A DNA stretch of 18,660 nucleotides. Origin: HGM10611 sp964384805. GTDB lineage: Bacteria; Bacillota_I; Bacilli_A; ML615J-28; CAG-313. Location: contig CAYLLO010000028.1 of the NCBI GenBank assembly GCA_964384805.1, positions 1 to 18,660 of the forward strand, given 5' to 3'. The position numbers and the translations under genes were made by a program. Positions 16,875-18,660 of this stretch are shown piece by piece (positions within the stretch are counted from its first letter, which is position 1; each line of letters opens with the position of its first letter). The notes beneath the pieces were generated by a model. The model was given only the letters and a program-made list of their open reading frames with translations. It ran no database searches and had not been told where the DNA came from.

Positions 16875-16949
16875 AAGAATTCTCTTATAATATTCGTTTT
16901 AAAACTATTTGTTTATCATTTATGTAGTTTTAAAAAGCCCTTAAGATTT
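16842..16949 (-). promoter_or_regulatory. pyr operon attenuator leader RNA
   Basis: The leader from about 16952 to 16798 contains an upstream hairpin TTTTAAAACTA/TAGTTTTAAAA (arms 16925-16935 and 16897-16907, 11 bp perfect, 17-nt loop) and the intrinsic terminator at 16839-16874. The segment AAATAGTTTT (16901-16910), mostly within the hairpin's 3' arm, is perfectly complementary over 10 bases to AAAACTATTT (16842-16851) in the terminator 3' arm. The hairpin therefore acts as an anti-antiterminator and the alternative pairing as an antiterminator. A second 9-base complement (AAATCTTAA, 16941-16949) matches the terminator at 16853-16861. In Bacillus such leaders answer to PyrR-UMP; no clear PyrR consensus is visible, so the effector is open. 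Confidence 0.7.
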
Positions 16950-16958
16950 CTTTCGTTA

Positions 16959-16987
16959 ATTATACTACAAAATGACTATTTTTTCAA
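16959..16987 (-). promoter_or_regulatory. Promoter of the pyr operon
   Basis: TTGAAA, 17 bases, TATAAT on the minus strand. Predicted transcription start is near 16952, 155 bases before the pyrB ATG. The nearest IS-derived inverted repeat begins about 36 bases upstream of the -35 box. Confidence 0.88.
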
Positions 16988-17022
16988 CAATAAGCATAGA
17001 TTATTTTTTAAATTTGTCCTGA

Positions 17023-17041
17023 GTTTTATAGTTGTGTGGCA
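17023..17041 (+). repeat. Left inverted repeat of the IS remnant
   Basis: Contains TTGTGTGGCA at 17032-17041, matching plus-strand TGCCACACAA at 17912-17921 in inverse orientation. The outer GTTTTA also matches. It lies 33 bases downstream of the transposase stop, a normal position for an IS end. Confidence 0.55.
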
Positions 17042-17073
17042 CAAAAAAGCAGATTTCATTTAAAATTCATCTT

Positions 17074-17921
17074 TTATTTTTTCTTTACTTTATATTTTGC
17101 TTTTTTTAATTCTTTATTAAATTCATTTATTTTTATATAACACGTATCCAAATCTACATCATACTGTTTTTTTATAACTAAAAAATCATTTCTTGTTATG
17201 TCTTCATTCTTATCTATCTTTGTAGTTTGGTATGTTATATTATTTATACTTTTTGTATTTTCATAATCACCACTAACACTATCTAAATGTACATATAATT
17301 CATTTATTTTTTCACACGTACACATTTCTAATACTTTTTTTATTCTTGGCGTTGGTAATTTATTATCTCCCATTTTATATTGTATCATTCTTAAAACTAT
17401 TAATGATATAAAACACGTTAATAAATGTGCATCTATATGATTATTTGTTGTAACATAAATTGGTCTTGTTTCTAAATCTGATTTTGTAATTTTAAATGAT
17501 TCTTCTATATAAGCTAAATGATGATAGACTTCTAAAATCTTTTTATAATCATAATCTAATCCTGATGTTATGATACAAAAATATCCATCAAACTTTTCAT
17601 CTTCTTCAAAAATTTTATATTTGAACTCTTCTGTTCCTTCATGCCCTTCTTTATCAAACATTATGTTGTGATATCTTTTACCTTTAAGACCCTTTAAAAT
17701 TTGACTTACTACATAACCATTATTATTATTATATTATTTACTATATAATCAATATTAGATTTCGAATTCATACCTTTATCAACTACTACTATCAATCTTT
17801 TTAAATTATATTCTTTCTTGATATCATTAATTGATAGTTGTAAAGTTACACTATCTGAGGTATTCCCTGGATATGCTTTCATCGCTATTGGTATATTATT
17901 ATACCGTTCAATGCCACACAA
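17074..17921 (-). pseudogene. Transposase, N-terminally truncated and frameshifted
   Basis: Two minus-strand frames together read as the C-terminal two thirds of a DDE transposase. The first (17921-17709) has NNIPIAMKAYPGNTSDS and the second-Asp block LIVVVDKGMNSKSNIDYI. The second, from about 17730 to 17074, begins NGYVVSQILKGLKGKRYHN (upstream of its first ATG at 17661) and holds the catalytic Glu in a Y-(x)-E-(x)-K type motif, YHHLAYIEESFKITK, followed by HIDAHLLTCFISLIVLRM. These are typical of the IS4/IS1634 group. The frames separate in an AAT repeat around 17731-17733, where a single lost A would explain the shift. The N-terminal part with the first Asp is absent, and the sequence upstream of the TTG at 17921 is full of stops. 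Not functional. Confidence 0.8.
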
Positions 17922-17928
17922 TTAAAAC
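17912..17928 (-). repeat. Right inverted repeat of the IS remnant
   Basis: TGCCACACAA-T-TAAAAC on the plus strand is the inverse of the left repeat. It overlaps the first codons of the surviving transposase frame, which marks it as a rearrangement junction or, less likely, a chance match. Confidence 0.45.
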
Positions 17929-18012
17929 AATATAATAATGTTTTTTAAGTCAATCTGTAAAACTTTTAAACATTAATGGGAATTTAGGTTTAATGTCATT
18001 ATTTTTGCTAAT

Positions 18013-18230
18013 TTAATACAAATCCTTGCCAACAATTTTGGAAAATTTTCTTTTTAGTTCTGCATCTTCCATTGGATATCTACAAAGATGATAAGATTTA
18101 CCATTATATGTAAAATCCATTCCTTAGTTTGTCACAAATTCTTTATTTTTATCGCACGAATATTCTCTTATAAAATCATTAATATCATCATAAATATTTG
18201 GTGCTTATATTGTCCATCTTTTATTTCCAT
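18013..18230 (-). pseudogene. Small decayed gene B, unrecognised
   Basis: ATG at 18230 preceded by AGAGG reads MEIKDGQYK. A frameshift near 18204 is needed to continue with APNIYDDINDFIREYSCDKN, then KEFVTN, an in-frame TAA at 18124-18126, and GMDFTYNGKSYHLCRYPMED to a stop at 18013-18015. Undamaged, it would encode about 72 residues. It starts 11 nt after decayed gene A, the same spacing as between A and the gene before it, so it was the third member of a small operon. The polar composition suggests a soluble cytoplasmic protein. Not recognised; an immunity-protein role is only a guess. Confidence 0.5.
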
Positions 18231-18241
18231 GTTATACCTCT

Positions 18242-18532
18242 TTAATCAATGTGTCTTTCAAACGAGCCACCATTTTTTAACTCGTTTAATATTTCTTCAA
18301 TTCTTTTTATTATTTCTAATAACCTATCTTTATGTTTACTCAATAATTGATTATCAAATTTAACTGGTAAATCATCAACATCAAATAAATAACAACTAGA
18401 ATACAATTCCATAAATTCATTAGTTCTTCATTTTCTTCTATATAAGATGGTATATCACTTAACATGTCATTATCATTATCCCACCCATATCACACCATGC
18501 AAATAATCACATCGAAACTTAACTTTTTCCAT
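18242..18532 (-). pseudogene. Small decayed gene A, unrecognised
   Basis: ATG at 18532, with AAAGG upstream, reads MEKVKFRCDYLHGVIWVG and hits TAA at 18476-18478. The next frame continues from about 18480 as DNDNDMLSDIPSYIEENEEL. Near 18406-18415 the original frame resumes as LYSSCYLFDVDDLPVKFDN, QLLSKHKDRLLEIIKRIEEI, LNELKNGGSFERHID and a stop. Two compensating shifts (one insertion-like, one deletion-like) disrupt a gene of about 96 residues with an acidic middle and a C-terminal helix that may be a coiled coil. It lies 11 nt behind the partial gene at the window edge. Unrecognised; it could be a DUF or immunity protein. Confidence 0.55.
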
Positions 18533-18543
18533 TCTTATTACCT

Positions 18544-18660
18544 TTACTTAAATTCATCTTCCCATACATAGTTAGGATTGTTTTTAACTTTTTCTTCATA
18601 TTGCTTTTTATATTCATTTAAAGATAATTCATTTGCACCACCTGCATAGTTTGGATCAGC
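18544..18660 (-). CDS. C-terminal end of an unrecognised gene (cut by window edge)
   Basis: The minus strand reads 38 codons from the window end to TAA at 18544-18546: ADPNYAGGANELSLNEYKKQ, then YEEKVKNNPNYVWEDEFK. It is hydrophilic, with a helical Lys/Glu-rich stretch. The next gene starts 11 nt after the stop with its ribosome site in between, so this is a real gene end and the first visible member of the small cassette. The main body lies outside the window. No family can be assigned from the tail. Confidence 0.6.
   Translation of the reverse strand, partial: ADPNYAGGANELSLNEYKKQYEEKVKNNPNYVWEDEFK

Larger units (their letters stand above)
17023..17928 (-). mobile_element. Defective IS remnant (IS4/IS1634-type), about 0.9 kb
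   Basis: A broken transposase lies between inverted repeats. The left end is GTTTTATAGTTGTGTGGCA (17023-17041). The right end, read on the minus strand, is GTTTTAATTGTGTGGCA (17928-17912). They share GTTTTA and TTGTGTGGCA, separated by three bases on the left and one on the right. The right repeat abuts the middle of the transposase, so the 5' third of the element is missing. This suggests an internally deleted or rearranged copy. No target duplication is recognisable. Family assignment rests on the transposase motifs. Confidence 0.6.

Noticed and set aside
16798..16952. PyrR-binding loop in the pyr leader
   Set aside because: No stretch matched the known consensus well enough to annotate; only the pairing architecture is claimed.
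17015..17935. Target-site duplication around the IS remnant
   Set aside because: Sequences just outside the two repeats share no convincing direct repeat.
18088..18363. Plus-strand frame of 91 codons
   Set aside because: It is opposite the two decayed minus-strand genes, has a low-complexity Phe/Ile/Leu composition and no ribosome site.
1..18660. CRISPR arrays, rRNA, phage attachment sites
   Set aside because: No regularly spaced repeats, rRNA signatures or tRNA-end duplications were found.

Overview
The window reads as chromosomal DNA from a low-GC Gram-positive (Bacillota) bacterium. It has strong A/T bias, near-consensus sigma-A promoters, AGGAGG-type ribosome sites, and a Bacillus-type order of pyrimidine genes. 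TGA is a genuine stop (pyrB, pyrD and glpK end on it at normal family length), so this is the standard code and not the Mycoplasma one. I cannot name the species; an Erysipelotrichia-like gut lineage is only a guess.

Left part (1-3445). tRNA-Arg(UCU) on the minus strand has its own promoter and terminator. It is divergent from mscL (mechanosensitive channel), which is followed by a DUF885 zinc-peptidase-like lipoprotein with its own consensus promoter. The next 685 bases hold no intact gene. They carry two large hairpins that probably terminate transcription from both sides, and a start-less open frame that may be the tail of a decayed gene.

Middle (3446-7456, all minus). glpK has a near-perfect promoter. 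Behind it lies a tight trio: an aldo/keto reductase with a C-terminal iron-sulfur module, a membrane protein with an XRE-type N-terminus, and mntP (manganese exporter).

Pyrimidine operon (7435-16987, minus). pyrB-pyrC-carA-carB-pyrK-pyrD-pyrF-pyrE encode the whole route from bicarbonate to UMP. The genes are tightly packed (overlaps of 1-8 bases or very short gaps, 29 at most). A TTGAAA-17-TATAAT promoter precedes a leader of about 155 nt containing a 13-bp intrinsic terminator and an 11-bp upstream hairpin, one arm of which can instead pair with the terminator: a classical attenuator layout. No pyrR, pyrP or clear PyrR-binding consensus is seen. The outstanding observation is that CarA, the glutaminase subunit of carbamoyl phosphate synthetase, is full length and well conserved but has lost the catalytic Cys (Gly249), His (Glu334) and Glu (Ile336), plus glutamine-pocket residues. 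The enzyme is therefore predicted to use free ammonia.

Right part (17023-18660). A broken IS4/IS1634-type transposase (N-terminus missing, one frameshift) lies between short inverted repeats about 36 bases upstream of the pyr promoter. Beyond it are two frameshifted small genes and the C-terminal end of a gene running off the window, all on the minus strand and spaced 11 nt apart. This looks like a decayed accessory cassette, perhaps toxin/immunity-like, but no family is recognised.
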